A stretch of DNA of 46,507 nt from Deltaproteobacteria bacterium (GCA_020853705.1 JADYYK010000234.1:1-46507), one strand, 5' to 3'. Positions 32,590-41,884 are shown, counted from the stretch's first letter. Notes: a model not told the origin generated them from the letters alone. Translations and numbers: made by a program.

Positions 32590-35500
32590 GTGGCCGGCCC
32601 CCTCGACGCTCCACCTGACGCCGCGGGGCGCGAGCGCGAGCGCGAGCGCGAGATCGACGGCTTCAAGCTGCACGAGATCCTGGGCCAGGGCGCCATGGGC
32701 GTGGTCTACCGGGCCACCTCGCCCGAGGGCCGCGCCGCCGCGGTCAAGCTCATCCGCAACAAGAACATGAGCGAGGACAGCGTGCGCCGCTTCGAGCGCG
32801 AGCAGCGCACCCGCGTCGACCATCCCAACGTGGTCAAGGTGCTGGGCGCCGGCCGCGCCGACGACGGCTCGCCCTACATCGCCTTCGAGCTGCTCGAGGG
32901 GCAGAGCCTCGACCAGCGCATCGGGGCCGGCGTGGCCCTGGCCCCGGAGGAGGCGGTGCGCCTCGGCGAGCAGGCCCTGGCTGGCCTGGCGGCGGCGCAC
33001 AGGCAGGGCATCATCCACCGTGATCTCAAGCCGTCCAACCTGTTCGAGTGCCGGGACGGCACCGTCAAGGTGGTCGACTTCGGCATCGCGCTGTCGGCCA
33101 CCGACGCCCGCATGACGGTGTCGGGCGCGGTGGTCGGGACCCCGGCCTACCTGTCGCCCGAGCAGGCGCGCGGCCAGCGCCACATCGACGAGAAGAGCGA
33201 CATCTGGGGCATCGGCATGGTGCTCTACCAGGCGCTCAGCGGCAGGCTGCCCTTCGATCGCGAGACCCTGGTCGGCACCATCCTGGCGGTGATGATGGAG
33301 GAGCTGCCGCCGCTGCCGGCCACGGTGCCGCCGGCGCTGACCGCGGTGGTGCAGAAGGCGCTGAGCAAGTCGGCCGCCGAGCGCTGGAGCAGCGCCGAGG
33401 CCTTCGCGCTGGCGCTGCGCGAGGCCGACCTGAGCGCGCGCCCGGCGCCGGCGCCAGTGCCGCCGCGGCCAGGCCTCAAGCAGGGCGAGAGCCGCATCCT
33501 GGCCGTGCTGCTGGCCGAGTCGGTGGAGGACGCGGTGGCGCTGCAGGGCATCATCACGGCCGCGGGCGGCGCCTTCCTGCCCCTGCTCGGCGAGCGCGCG
33601 CTGGGCCTGTTCGGCGCCGAGGCCTGGGAGGGTGACGAGATCGAGCGCGCCGCCGGGGCCGCGCTGGCCGCCCGCGGGGTGGCCAGGCGCATGGCGGTGG
33701 CCTCCGGCCGCGCCGGGCAGAGCGGCGAGGGCATCATCGCCGGCGAGGCGGTGGCGCGCGCCGAGGCCGCGCTGGGCGGCGCCGGGCCGGGCGTCACCAC
33801 CGACGCCGCGGGGGCGCGCCACCTGGAGGCGCACTTCGCGCTGGAGCCGGTGGGCCAGCTGTTCCGCGTGCTGCGCGCCAGCGACGACGTCGCGCGCCGC
33901 GCCGCGCGGGTGGACCGGCCGCTGCTCGGGCGCAAGCAGGAGCTCGACATCATCCATGGCAGCTTCGCCGACGTCATCCGCGAGCGCCGTGGCCGCGCGG
34001 TGCTCATCACGGGGCCCGCCGGCAGCGGCAAGACCCGCCTGCGCCAGGCGCTCGAGCGCATGGTCGCGGAGCAGCCCGGGGCGCGCGCGCTGACCGGGCG
34101 CGCCAGCCCGCGCCGGGCCCAGACCGCGCTCGGGCTGATGGCCTCGGCGCTGGAGCGCCGCGCGCAGCAGGGCGCCGCCGCGCTGGGCTGGTCGAGCTCG
34201 GACGCGCACGCCACCGTGGTCGAGCGCCGCCACGGCGTGCGCCACCTCATCGAGGAGTCGCTGGGCGCGCGCAGCGACGACTGTGTCGAGTTCCTCGGCC
34301 AGCTGCTCGGGGTGCCGATGCCGGAGACGCCGCGCCTGGCGGCGGCGCGCAAGGACCCGCAGCTGATGGCCGATCGGCTGCGCACCTCGCTGCACGAGTA
34401 CTTCGGCGGCCTGACCGAGCGCGGCACCGTGGTGCTGATCCTCGAGGATCTGCAGTGGGCCGACCCCGAGTCGCTGGCGCTGCTCGACGACCTGGCGCGG
34501 CGCCTCAGCAAGTCGCCCTTCTTCCTGTTCGCCACCGGGCGCCCCGAGCTGCTCGAGGAGCGCCCGGGCTTCCTGGGCGAGGGCGACGTGGTGCGCATCG
34601 AGCCGCGCCCGCTGGCGGCGCCCGAGATCGCCAGCCTGGCGCAGCAGCTGACCGGGCGGCTGCTGGCGCCCGCGCTGATCGAGGCCATCACCGAGCGCAG
34701 CGCCGGCAACCCGATGTTCGCCGAGCAGATCCTGCTCGAGCTCATGAGCCAGGGCCAGCTCGGCGGCGAGCGCGCCGACCTGCCGCTGCCGGTCACCGTC
34801 GAGGCCGCGGTGCAGGCCCGGCTGGATCACCTGCCGGCGCCCGACAAGGCGCTGATCATGCGCGGCGCGCTGTTCCGGCGCGCCTTCGGCGCCGACGAGG
34901 TGCTGGCGCTGGGCGACCAGGCCGACGCCGAGGCCCACGTCGCCAGCCGGCTGTACGGCCTGGCGCGGCGCGACTTCCTGGTCCGCCAGGGCCAGGTCGG
35001 GCGCGAGCGCTACGCCATCCGCACCTCGCTGGCGGCCGAGGTCGCCTACCGCATGATCCCCGACCAGCTGCGCCAGGAGCTGCACCGCCGCGCCGCCGAG
35101 CTTTTGCGCCACACCCCGGGCATCCCGCCCGAGGAGACCGCCTTCCATCACGAGCACGGCGGGCAGCCCACCGCGGCGGCCCGCCTGTACGCCGAGGCCG
35201 CGCTGCGCGCCGGCCGCCACGGCGATCCGCGCGCGGTGATGACCTACTCGGAGCGCGCCTTCAGCATGGGCGCGCCCGCGGAGCAGACCTTCGCGCTGCG
35301 CATGGCGCGCAGCGCGGCGGCGCAGTTCGCGGGCCGGCGCGGCGAGCAGGGCGTCGAGCTGGCGGCGGCGCTGGCGGCGGCGCGCAGCGACGTCGAGCGC
35401 GCCCGCGCGCTGACCGAGGAGGCGGTGCGGCGCTCGCGCCTGGGCCAGAGCGCGGAGGCGCAGCCGCTGGCGGCGCAGGCGGTGCTGGCGGCGCGTGCGG

Positions 35501-36423
35501 CCGGCGATCTCGACGCCCTCGGGCTGGCGCTGGCCTGGCACGCGCTGGCGCTGTCGTTCGCGGGGCGCATGGCCGAGGCCGACGCCGCGCTGGCCGAGCT
35601 CGGCGGGCTGCGCGCGCGGCTGCGCCCCGAGACCCGCGCGGTGGCCGCGCACTGCGTCGCCAACGTGGCCGCGCAGCGCGGCGATCTGGGCGGGCGCGTG
35701 GCCGCCTTCCGCGAGGCCGCCGCGCTGTACCGCGAGCTCGGCGATGTGCGCCGCGCCGCCGGCGCCGAGGCCAACCTGGCCGACACCTACAACCGCGTGG
35801 GCTGGTATGGCGAGGCCGCGGTCGCGCTGGGCGCCGCGCTCGACGGCTGTCGGCGCGTGTCCAACCGGCTGACCGAGGGCTACGCGCTGTGCAACCTGGC
35901 CTACTCGCGCAGCATGCTGGGGCAGCTCGACGAGGCCATGCTGGCGCTCGACGAGGCCGCCACCCTGGCCGCCGCGCTGGCCGATCCGCGCCTGGCGCTG
36001 GTGGCGCGGGTGTATCGCGTGCGCGCCCAGCTCATGCGCGCGCCCGAGCTGGCCGACATCGCCGAGGCCGGTCGCGCCGCGGGCGCCGCCCAGGACCTCG
36101 GGCTGCCCGGGCTGCGCGTGCTCGCCCTGGTCATCGCCGCCGAGCTGCGCCTGCGTCGCAGCGATCCCGAGGCCGCGCTGGCGCTGTCGACCCAGGCCCT
36201 GGCCCTGCGTGACGAGCTCGGCGGCGTCGAGGAGGACGAGGCCGAGATCTTCCTGGTCCACGCCCAGGCGCTGACCGCGGCTGGCCGCGCCGACGAGGCC
36301 AGCGCGGTGCGCGCGCGCGGACGCAGCCGCATCCAGGAGGTCGCGGCGGCCATCGCCGACGCCGACATGCGCACACGCTTCCTGCACGGCGTGGCCGCCA
36401 ATCGCGCGCTGCTGACCGAGTAG
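32590..36423 (+). CDS. Ser/Thr kinase - degenerate cyclase-like domain - AAA_16 - TPR sensor, 1277 aa
   Basis: Domains in order: a Ser/Thr kinase (about 24-280) with GQGAMGVVY, Lys53, HRDLKPSN (143-150) and DFG (163-165). Residues 300-430 resemble a class III nucleotidyl cyclase domain (RILAVLLAESVEDAVALQGI, ALGLFGAEAWEGDEIERAAGA, GEGIIAGEAVARAEAALGG), but the metal-binding and catalytic residues are absent. An AAA_16/STAND ATPase starts near 444 with Walker A GPAGSGKT (475-482) and VVLILEDLQWADPESL as Walker B. A long C-terminal region has TPR-like helices (AALYRELGDVRRAAGAEANLADTYNRVGWY). It starts at GTG 32590; the N-terminus carries an RERERERE tract. It is a PknK-like signalling hub; cofactor, substrate and ligand are unknown. 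Confidence 0.85.
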   Translation: MAGPLDAPPDAAGREREREREIDGFKLHEILGQGAMGVVYRATSPEGRAAAVKLIRNKNMSEDSVRRFEREQRTRVDHPNVVKVLGAGRADDGSPYIAFELLEGQSLDQRIGAGVALAPEEAVRLGEQALAGLAAAHRQGIIHRDLKPSNLFECRDGTVKVVDFGIALSATDARMTVSGAVVGTPAYLSPEQARGQRHIDEKSDIWGIGMVLYQALSGRLPFDRETLVGTILAVMMEELPPLPATVPPALTAVVQKALSKSAAERWSSAEAFALALREADLSARPAPAPVPPRPGLKQGESRILAVLLAESVEDAVALQGIITAAGGAFLPLLGERALGLFGAEAWEGDEIERAAGAALAARGVARRMAVASGRAGQSGEGIIAGEAVARAEAALGGAGPGVTTDAAGARHLEAHFALEPVGQLFRVLRASDDVARRAARVDRPLLGRKQELDIIHGSFADVIRERRGRAVLITGPAGSGKTRLRQALERMVAEQPGARALTGRASPRRAQTALGLMASALERRAQQGAAALGWSSSDAHATVVERRHGVRHLIEESLGARSDDCVEFLGQLLGVPMPETPRLAAARKDPQLMADRLRTSLHEYFGGLTERGTVVLILEDLQWADPESLALLDDLARRLSKSPFFLFATGRPELLEERPGFLGEGDVVRIEPRPLAAPEIASLAQQLTGRLLAPALIEAITERSAGNPMFAEQILLELMSQGQLGGERADLPLPVTVEAAVQARLDHLPAPDKALIMRGALFRRAFGADEVLALGDQADAEAHVASRLYGLARRDFLVRQGQVGRERYAIRTSLAAEVAYRMIPDQLRQELHRRAAELLRHTPGIPPEETAFHHEHGGQPTAAARLYAEAALRAGRHGDPRAVMTYSERAFSMGAPAEQTFALRMARSAAAQFAGRRGEQGVELAAALAAARSDVERARALTEEAVRRSRLGQSAEAQPLAAQAVLAARAAGDLDALGLALAWHALALSFAGRMAEADAALAELGGLRARLRPETRAVAAHCVANVAAQRGDLGGRVAAFREAAALYRELGDVRRAAGAEANLADTYNRVGWYGEAAVALGAALDGCRRVSNRLTEGYALCNLAYSRSMLGQLDEAMLALDEAATLAAALADPRLALVARVYRVRAQLMRAPELADIAEAGRAAGAAQDLGLPGLRVLALVIAAELRLRRSDPEAALALSTQALALRDELGGVEEDEAEIFLVHAQALTAAGRADEASAVRARGRSRIQEVAAAIADADMRTRFLHGVAANRALLTE
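32629..32652. repeat. Hexanucleotide tandem repeat CGCGAG x4 inside kinase gene
   Basis: Four CGCGAG units encode the RERERERE tract near the N-terminus of the giant kinase. Being in frame and a multiple of three, it would change only the tract length if it slipped. Confidence 0.8.
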
Positions 36424-36431
36424 ACGACCGG

Positions 36432-37457
36432 CTACTGCAGGTTGTAGCTGTACTGGATGGCCATGCCGGCGGGGCCGGGCTCCTGGATGGTGAGCAGGCT
36501 GGCGTTCGTGAAGCTGCCCATGCGCGGCGGCGGCCCCAGGCAGGTCGGGGTCATGGTGAAGCTCGCGCCGTTGATGGTGGCCAGGAAGTTGGAGCGCACC
36601 ACCGGGCCGCCGTTGAACTGACCGGCGAACTCGAAGGTCGCCTGGGTCGGGCTCAGCATGGTGACGTCGAGCCCCTCGAGCAGCATGTTGCCGGTGGGGC
36701 CGCTGGGGCCGCTGGGGCCAGTGAAGATCTGGACCTGGAGCAGCTCGAAGTGGGCGGTCGGCAGCGTGCCGCCGGTCTCCACCGGCGGCGTCGTCGCGAC
36801 CTGGGTCTCGGCACGGGCCGCGGTGGACAGGATCGCCACCGTGTTGATGCACGGCCCCAGCGCGTCGGGCTGGCCGGCGTCGACCAGCGCGCCGCCATCG
36901 CCGAGGCCACCATCCGCGACCCCGCCGTCGCCGGCCTGGCCATCGCTGGCGGCCACGAAGCCGCGCGAGAAGTGCGTGATCGACGCCACCAGGCTGTCGG
37001 GCGACACGATGCTGTCGGGTGACACGATGCTGTCGGGCGACACGATCCCGCCCAGGTTGTCGAAGCCGGGGCCGCCGCCGGCCTGCGACCAGTACAGCGC
37101 CGGGCTGGGCCCCGGGCTGTCGAGCCGCAGCGCGACCGAGACCGGCTTGGCGAAGGTCAGCCCCTCGGGCTCGAAGCGGTACACCGGCGAGTACCAGCGC
37201 GCGAAGCTGCCCGGCGGCCGCTCCAGCGTCGAGGTGATGGTGATGGTGGTGTCGGCCGGCAGCGCGCCGGGCGGGAACTGGATGGCGGCGCCGCCCAGGC
37301 GCACGATCCCGCCGGCCTGGCCGACCACCGCGCTGGTGCGCGCGCCGGTGCCGCGCGGGCCCGGGCGGCTGAGGTCGTCGCCGCAGCCAGCGGTCGAGAC
37401 GGTGGCGATGGCGGCGGCAGCGGCGGCGACGAGCCTGGCGAGTCGATGCAGTCTCAT
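36432..37457 (-). CDS. Lipoprotein with ZU5-like domain and SPDS repeats, 341 aa
   Basis: Lipobox STAGC (lipid Cys25). Residues 44-110 (GGIVRLGGAAIQFPPGALPADTTITI) look like a ZU5-type beta domain, in which GG-x-L and FPPGAL are typical. Three hexapeptide IVSPDS copies follow (about 137-154), then ITHFSRGF, an Asp/Gly linker (GDGGVADGGLGDGG), and a C-terminal beta-rich region with GPSGPSGPTG. It is convergent with the giant kinase gene, 8 nt apart. Surface location is likely; function unknown. Confidence 0.75.
   Translation of the reverse strand: MRLHRLARLVAAAAAAIATVSTAGCGDDLSRPGPRGTGARTSAVVGQAGGIVRLGGAAIQFPPGALPADTTITITSTLERPPGSFARWYSPVYRFEPEGLTFAKPVSVALRLDSPGPSPALYWSQAGGGPGFDNLGGIVSPDSIVSPDSIVSPDSLVASITHFSRGFVAASDGQAGDGGVADGGLGDGGALVDAGQPDALGPCINTVAILSTAARAETQVATTPPVETGGTLPTAHFELLQVQIFTGPSGPSGPTGNMLLEGLDVTMLSPTQATFEFAGQFNGGPVVRSNFLATINGASFTMTPTCLGPPPRMGSFTNASLLTIQEPGPAGMAIQYSYNLQ
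36994..37047. repeat. 18-bp tandem repeat x3 inside lipoprotein gene
   Basis: Three near-identical 18-bp units (36994-37011, 37012-37029, 37030-37047) encode the IVSPDS repeats. The units differ by one silent base and a final-base change. This suggests recent expansion in the linker between the ZU5-like domain and the Asp/Gly spacer. Confidence 0.9.
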
Positions 37458-37508
37458 GCGGCGTTGATCGTAACACCGCGGCGCCCTGGCCCGCTATGCT
37501 GCGCGGGT

Positions 37509-37838
37509 ATGGCGACCTTCGGGCTCCTGACCGTGTCCAACGTCTTCATGACCTTCGCCTGGTATGGCCACCTCAGGTACAAGCACAAGGCGCTCTGGAT
37601 GGTGATCCTGGTCAGCTGGGGGATCGCCTTCTTCGAGTACTGCCTGCAGGTGCCCGCCAACCGCATCGGGTCCAGGACCTACAGCGCGGTCGAGCTCAAG
37701 ACCATCCAGGAGGTCCTGACCCTGGTGGTGTTCGGCGCCTTCACCACCTTCTACCTGCGCGAGCCGCTGCGCTGGAACCACATCCTCGGCTTCGCGCTCA
37801 TCGTCGCCGCGGTGTGGGTCATCTTCAGGAAGTGGTAG
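37509..37838 (+). CDS. DUF486-type small membrane protein, 109 aa
   Basis: A small polytopic protein with three to four hydrophobic helices. It matches the DUF486 (DMT-related) family: SNVFMTFAWYGHLRYK, then ILVSWGIAFFEYCLQVPANRIG, then TIQEVLTLVVFGAFTTFYLREPLRWNH. The family is conserved but uncharacterised; a small transporter is usually assumed. The ATG at 37509 places the first helix at the N-terminus. It is divergent from the ZU5 lipoprotein gene by 51 bp, and the next gene follows 30 bp later on the same strand. Confidence 0.88.
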   Translation: MATFGLLTVSNVFMTFAWYGHLRYKHKALWMVILVSWGIAFFEYCLQVPANRIGSRTYSAVELKTIQEVLTLVVFGAFTTFYLREPLRWNHILGFALIVAAVWVIFRKW

Positions 37839-37868
37839 CCTGGACAGGTCACCCGGGGGGGAGATCCG

Positions 37869-38678
37869 ATGAGACGTGTGGGACTGCTGTCCGTGGCGCT
37901 GCTCCTGTCGCTGGGCGTCGGCTGCAAGAAGAAGCCGGCCAGCAAGGCCGACGACGGCGTCGGTGCCGGCTCCGGCGTCGAACGCACCACGACGCAGGCC
38001 ACCGGCCCGGGCGGCGCCGAGCTGCCCTCGCGCGCGCCAGGTGACCAGCCGCCCGCGCAGGGCGCCGCCGAGGGCGAGGGGATCGCGCCGCCCGAGCTGG
38101 CCGAGGGCCCCGGCGGCGGCAGCCCCGACACCTGCGCGGCCGTGGTGGCCAAGGAGTTCGCCCTCATCCGCGAGTCGGGCACCCAGGAGATGCGCGACGA
38201 CATCGCCGCCAGGACCGAGGCCGGCGTGGTCGCCGAGTGTCAGGCCCAGCCGCCGCCCGAGGCGGTGGCGAGCTGCATCCTGGCCGCGACCACGGCCAGC
38301 GAGCTCTTCCGCGGCTGCTACACCCTGCCCTTCCAGGGCCGCGACCTCACCGTGGGGCGCAGCTTCAACGCCCTGGCCGACAACGGCGACGCCGATCCGC
38401 CGGTGTTCAAGCTGGACGGCGACACCATGACCTTCGGCAAGGGCTGCCAGATGATCCACCAGCAGGTGGCGCAGTTCCGCGGCTTCTTCATCGACTGTGA
38501 CGGCCAGACCGTGGGCCCGCTGACCACCGGTGACGACATCAGGGCCGCGATGGCCGCGCTGGCCCAGGACCAGGCCGCGCGCCACGAGCTGGTCGCAGGC
38601 ATCATGAACAACTACCCCGCGGGCGGCACCGCGCGCTGGAGGGTGTGCGACTCGAGCGGCAACTGCCGCATCCAGTAG
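37869..38678 (+). CDS. Lipoprotein of unknown function, 269 aa
   Basis: Lipobox GVGC (lipid Cys19) followed by KKKPASK and a 75-residue acidic/Gly linker. The C-terminal domain has several Cys (DTCAAVVAKEF, ECQAQPPPEAVASC, GCYTLPF, GKGCQMI, DCDG, VCDSSGNC), probably disulfide-bonded. I do not recognise the domain. Ribosome site GGGGGGAGA precedes the ATG. It ends 2 nt from the convergent diiron gene. Confidence 0.72.
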   Translation: MRRVGLLSVALLLSLGVGCKKKPASKADDGVGAGSGVERTTTQATGPGGAELPSRAPGDQPPAQGAAEGEGIAPPELAEGPGGGSPDTCAAVVAKEFALIRESGTQEMRDDIAARTEAGVVAECQAQPPPEAVASCILAATTASELFRGCYTLPFQGRDLTVGRSFNALADNGDADPPVFKLDGDTMTFGKGCQMIHQQVAQFRGFFIDCDGQTVGPLTTGDDIRAAMAALAQDQAARHELVAGIMNNYPAGGTARWRVCDSSGNCRIQ

Positions 38679-38680
38679 CG

Positions 38681-39760
38681 CTACTTGTAGAACTCCTCCC
38701 TGGGCAGCGGCTTCGTGCCATAGGGCGCCGACGACTCCCACAGGCGGAAGCGGTCGTAGTTGGGCCGGGTGCGCTCGGTCACGATGCCGAGCTTGCGCAG
38801 GTTGGGCAGTACGGTGTGGTTGAACATGTTGTAGCGGCCGTCCCAGAACGGCGGGTTCGAGAACACCGCCTCGGCGACCACGTCGGGGGCCAGGCCGTAG
38901 CGCGGCGCGACCCAGTCGATGAGGCCGGTCATCAGGCCGTTGGCGACCACCTCGAGGCAGCGCCAGGTGAAGTCCTCGGCGTCGTCGCGCTCCTGCTGGG
39001 TCAGCTTCGGGATCTGGTCGCGCAGCGCCAGCACGCCGAAGGCGGCGTGGCGGGCCTCGTCGCGCGCCACGTAGCGCATGATCTGGCGCACCAGCGGGTT
39101 CAGCGTGCGCGTCCCCATGTCGGTGATGATGCCCATGGCGACGCCCTCGAAGATGACCTGCATGCCGATGGTCTTGTAGTGCCAGTTCGGCGTCGACAGC
39201 ATCTCGTCGAGCAGGAACTTGATGTTGGGATCGATGGGGTGGACCTCGCCGAACTTGCGCGCCAGCGCCTTGGCGAAGACCTCGACGTGGCGACACTCGT
39301 CGGCGACCTGCTGGCCGGCGAACATCTTGGCGTCCATGTCGGGCACCGTGTTGACCAGCTGCGCGGTCAGCTGCAGCGCGGCCTGCTCGCCGTGCAGGAG
39401 CTGCGAGAAGCCGTGCGCCAGCTCGTCGCGCGCGGCGCGCATCTGCATGGCCTCGGGCGCGCCCATCATGCGCAGCACCATGCCGAACACGGTCTGCTCG
39501 CACGGCATCGCGAACGCCGTCTCGGGGATCTCGACCGACCAGTCGATGTCGGTCTCGACGTTCCACTGCGCGGTCTTGCCGCGCTCGTACAGCGCGCGCA
39601 GTGACTCGATCTCGCGGATGTAGTCCCACTCCCAGTGCACCCGCAGCGGGGTCTCGAGATCGATGCGCGAGCGCAGCGCGATGATCTCGGCCTCGTCGAA
39701 GTGGATGCGATCGTAGCCGGCCAGCGGGCGCCGATGATCCTCGAGGAAGCGGTCGGACAT
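38681..39760 (-). CDS. Ferritin-like diiron protein, 359 aa
   Basis: Helical protein with the six ligands of a diiron carboxylate site: Glu125 (HGEQ), Glu155 and His158 (ADECRHVE), Glu205 (IFEG), and Glu235 and His238 (RDEARHA). This is the ribonucleotide-reductase-R2/fatty-acid-desaturase-like arrangement. Oxygen-dependent oxidation is the general family activity; the substrate here is unknown. It is distinct from the AurF-like gene at 26415-27410, both in spacing and sequence. The ATG at 39760 lies 33 bp from the divergent kinase gene, so the promoters must be close. Confidence 0.85.
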   Translation of the reverse strand: MSDRFLEDHRRPLAGYDRIHFDEAEIIALRSRIDLETPLRVHWEWDYIREIESLRALYERGKTAQWNVETDIDWSVEIPETAFAMPCEQTVFGMVLRMMGAPEAMQMRAARDELAHGFSQLLHGEQAALQLTAQLVNTVPDMDAKMFAGQQVADECRHVEVFAKALARKFGEVHPIDPNIKFLLDEMLSTPNWHYKTIGMQVIFEGVAMGIITDMGTRTLNPLVRQIMRYVARDEARHAAFGVLALRDQIPKLTQQERDDAEDFTWRCLEVVANGLMTGLIDWVAPRYGLAPDVVAEAVFSNPPFWDGRYNMFNHTVLPNLRKLGIVTERTRPNYDRFRLWESSAPYGTKPLPREEFYK

Positions 39761-39793
39761 GCCTCATGATAGCCCGGATGGTATGGTTCCGCC

Positions 39794-41851
39794 GTGATCT
39801 GCCCGCACTGCCAGGCCCAGGCCATCGACAGCGCCAAGTTCTGTCCCAGGTGCGGCGGCGGCCTGACCAGCACCATGGCGGCGCAGGCGGAGCCCACGGC
39901 GGCCACGATCGACGAGACGCCGCTCAGCAACCTCATCGGCAAGACCATCGGCGGGCGCTACCGCGTGCTGGCCAAGCTGGGCCAGGGCGGCATGGGCACG
40001 GTGTTCCGCGCCGAGCAGGTCTCGCTGCGCCGCATGGTCGCGCTCAAGGTGCTGGATCCCGCGGTGTTCACCGGGCGCGAGCACGTGCAGCGCTTCCACG
40101 CCGAGGCCGAGACCGCGGCCAAGCTGTCGCACCCGCACACCGTCACGCTGTACGATTTCGGCGAGACCTCGGAGCACGGCGCGCGCCTCCTGTTCATCGC
40201 CATGGAGCTCATCCCGGGGCGCAGCCTGCGCGCGATCATCGCCGACGAGGGGCCGCTGACCGGGGCGCGCGTGTGTGACATCGCCGAGCAGGTGGCGTCG
40301 TCGCTGGCCGACGCCCACGCGCACGGCATCGTGCATCGTGATCTGAAGCCCGACAACGTGATGCTGTCGGAGCGCGCCGGGCGCCGCGACTTCGCGCGCG
40401 TGCTCGACTTCGGCATCGCCAAGATGCGCGACGCGCCCGCGGGCGCCGGCGGCGGTGGTGTCAGCGCCTTCCCGGCGGTGACCCGGGTGGGCGACATCCT
40501 GGGCACGCCGCTGTACATGTCGCCCGAGCAGATCCTGGGCGAGAAGGTCGACGGCCGCGCCGACGTGTATGCGCTGGGCGTGATGCTGTACGAGATGCTG
40601 ACCCAGCGGCTGCCGTTCGACGCCAAGACGCTGCCCGCGATGCTCAGCATGCACCTGCACGCGCAGCCCATCCCGATGGAGCAGCGCCGCCCCGAGGTCC
40701 AGGTCGACGCCGCGCTGAAGCAGCTCATCGCGCGCTGCCTGGCCAAGCCGCGCGAGCAGCGCCCCGAGGGCATGGAGGTGCTGCGCACCGAGCTGGCCCG
40801 GCTGCGCGACGCCCTCGGCGGCAGCGGCCCGGCCGTGACCCCGGTCGGCGGTCAGGCCGCCGCGGCGTACCAGGCCACCATGGCGGCGGCGACGCCCCCG
40901 GTGGCGCACGCCTTCACGCCGCCGCCCACCCACGTCCCCAGCGGCGCGAGCCCCGGCTATCCGCAGACCGGCCCGGCGTCCGCGGGCTATCCGCAGACCG
41001 GCCCGGCGTCCGCGGGCTATCCGCAGACGGGACCGGCGTCCGCGGCCTACCCGCAGACCGGCCCGGCCCCGGCCGCCTATCCGCAGACCGCGCCGGCGCC
41101 GGCGGCCTATCCTCCACCGTCCGCGGCGACCCCCGCGGCCGTCATCGCGGCGCCGCCCTCCGCGCCCGCGTTCTCCGCTACCGCGGCGCCCACGCGCTCG
41201 CGCACCCCGCTCATCCTCGCGCTCGTCGTCATCCTCGCGGGCCTCGGCGTCGGCGCCTACTTCCTCTTCGTCGGCGGCGGCTCCGACTCGCCACCAGCAG
41301 CCTCCAGCTCGCCCTCGCCCACCTCGTCGCCCGGGCCCTCCCACGACCCCGGGCCGTCGCCACCCCCGGGTCCGGCCCACCTGGCCGGCCCGCGCCCCGA
41401 CCTCGATCTGCCGCGCGCCAGCCTGTTCCACAGCTCGCGCTACTCCTTCTATGTCGCGGTGCCGCCCGGCTTCGCCTTCATCGAGAACACCACCGAGCTG
41501 ATCCAGGGCTCCGGCGAGATCGACGGGCAGGCCGCCATCATGTCGGCCTCCATCTTCCCAACCGAGGTCCAGCTCACCACCGAGCTGGTCGAGGCCATGT
41601 CGGATCAGATCATCACCTCGGCCGGCGGCGTGCTGGTCGAGAAGCGCCGCCGCATCATCGGTGGTGTGTCCTACCTGTCGCTGATCTTCGACATGCCCGC
41701 GCTCAACCTGCGCGCCGAGTCGGTGATCTACCCGCGGCGCAGCTTCCTGGTCGGCCTGGCGCTGTCCACCACGCAGGGCGCCTTCGACGACAGCGAGGAC
41801 GTCCGCGACGAGCTGTTCGAGCACCGCGTCGGCTTCGACGACACCCCGTGA
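39794..41851 (+). CDS. Zinc-ribbon Ser/Thr kinase with repeat linker, 685 aa
   Basis: A GTG start yields MICPHCQAQAIDSAKFCPRCGGG, an N-terminal zinc ribbon with two CxxC pairs. The kinase domain starts near residue 54 (GRYRVLAKLGQGGMGTVFRA) with HRDLKPDN, LDFGIAKM and MSPEQILGE. A Pro/Gly/Ala linker with decapeptide repeats precedes one membrane helix (TPLILALVVILAGLGVGAYFLFV). The outer domain after a Ser/Pro tract is about 150 residues (FYVAVPPGFAFIENTTEL) and not recognised. The kinase is probably a transmembrane receptor. The frame is clear, with no other strong start. Confidence 0.87.
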   Translation: MICPHCQAQAIDSAKFCPRCGGGLTSTMAAQAEPTAATIDETPLSNLIGKTIGGRYRVLAKLGQGGMGTVFRAEQVSLRRMVALKVLDPAVFTGREHVQRFHAEAETAAKLSHPHTVTLYDFGETSEHGARLLFIAMELIPGRSLRAIIADEGPLTGARVCDIAEQVASSLADAHAHGIVHRDLKPDNVMLSERAGRRDFARVLDFGIAKMRDAPAGAGGGGVSAFPAVTRVGDILGTPLYMSPEQILGEKVDGRADVYALGVMLYEMLTQRLPFDAKTLPAMLSMHLHAQPIPMEQRRPEVQVDAALKQLIARCLAKPREQRPEGMEVLRTELARLRDALGGSGPAVTPVGGQAAAAYQATMAAATPPVAHAFTPPPTHVPSGASPGYPQTGPASAGYPQTGPASAGYPQTGPASAAYPQTGPAPAAYPQTAPAPAAYPPPSAATPAAVIAAPPSAPAFSATAAPTRSRTPLILALVVILAGLGVGAYFLFVGGGSDSPPAASSSPSPTSSPGPSHDPGPSPPPGPAHLAGPRPDLDLPRASLFHSSRYSFYVAVPPGFAFIENTTELIQGSGEIDGQAAIMSASIFPTEVQLTTELVEAMSDQIITSAGGVLVEKRRRIIGGVSYLSLIFDMPALNLRAESVIYPRRSFLVGLALSTTQGAFDDSEDVRDELFEHRVGFDDTP
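40955..41104. repeat. 30-bp tandem repeat x5 inside kinase gene
   Basis: Five 30-bp units encode the decapeptide GYPQTGPASA and variants (about residues 388-437). The first three are nearly identical at the DNA level and the last two have drifted, consistent with recent duplication. The tract lies in the linker before the membrane helix. Confidence 0.9.
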
Positions 41852-41884
41852 CCCGGCGCCAGCGCGGCTGCTAAGCTGCCGCGC

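Noticed and set aside
32581..37476. A 1631-codon open frame on the minus strand
   Set aside because: It is antisense to the giant kinase and overlaps the ZU5-like lipoprotein in another frame. The His/Arg/Gln/Gly-rich translation has no domains, as expected for a shadow of high-GC coding DNA.
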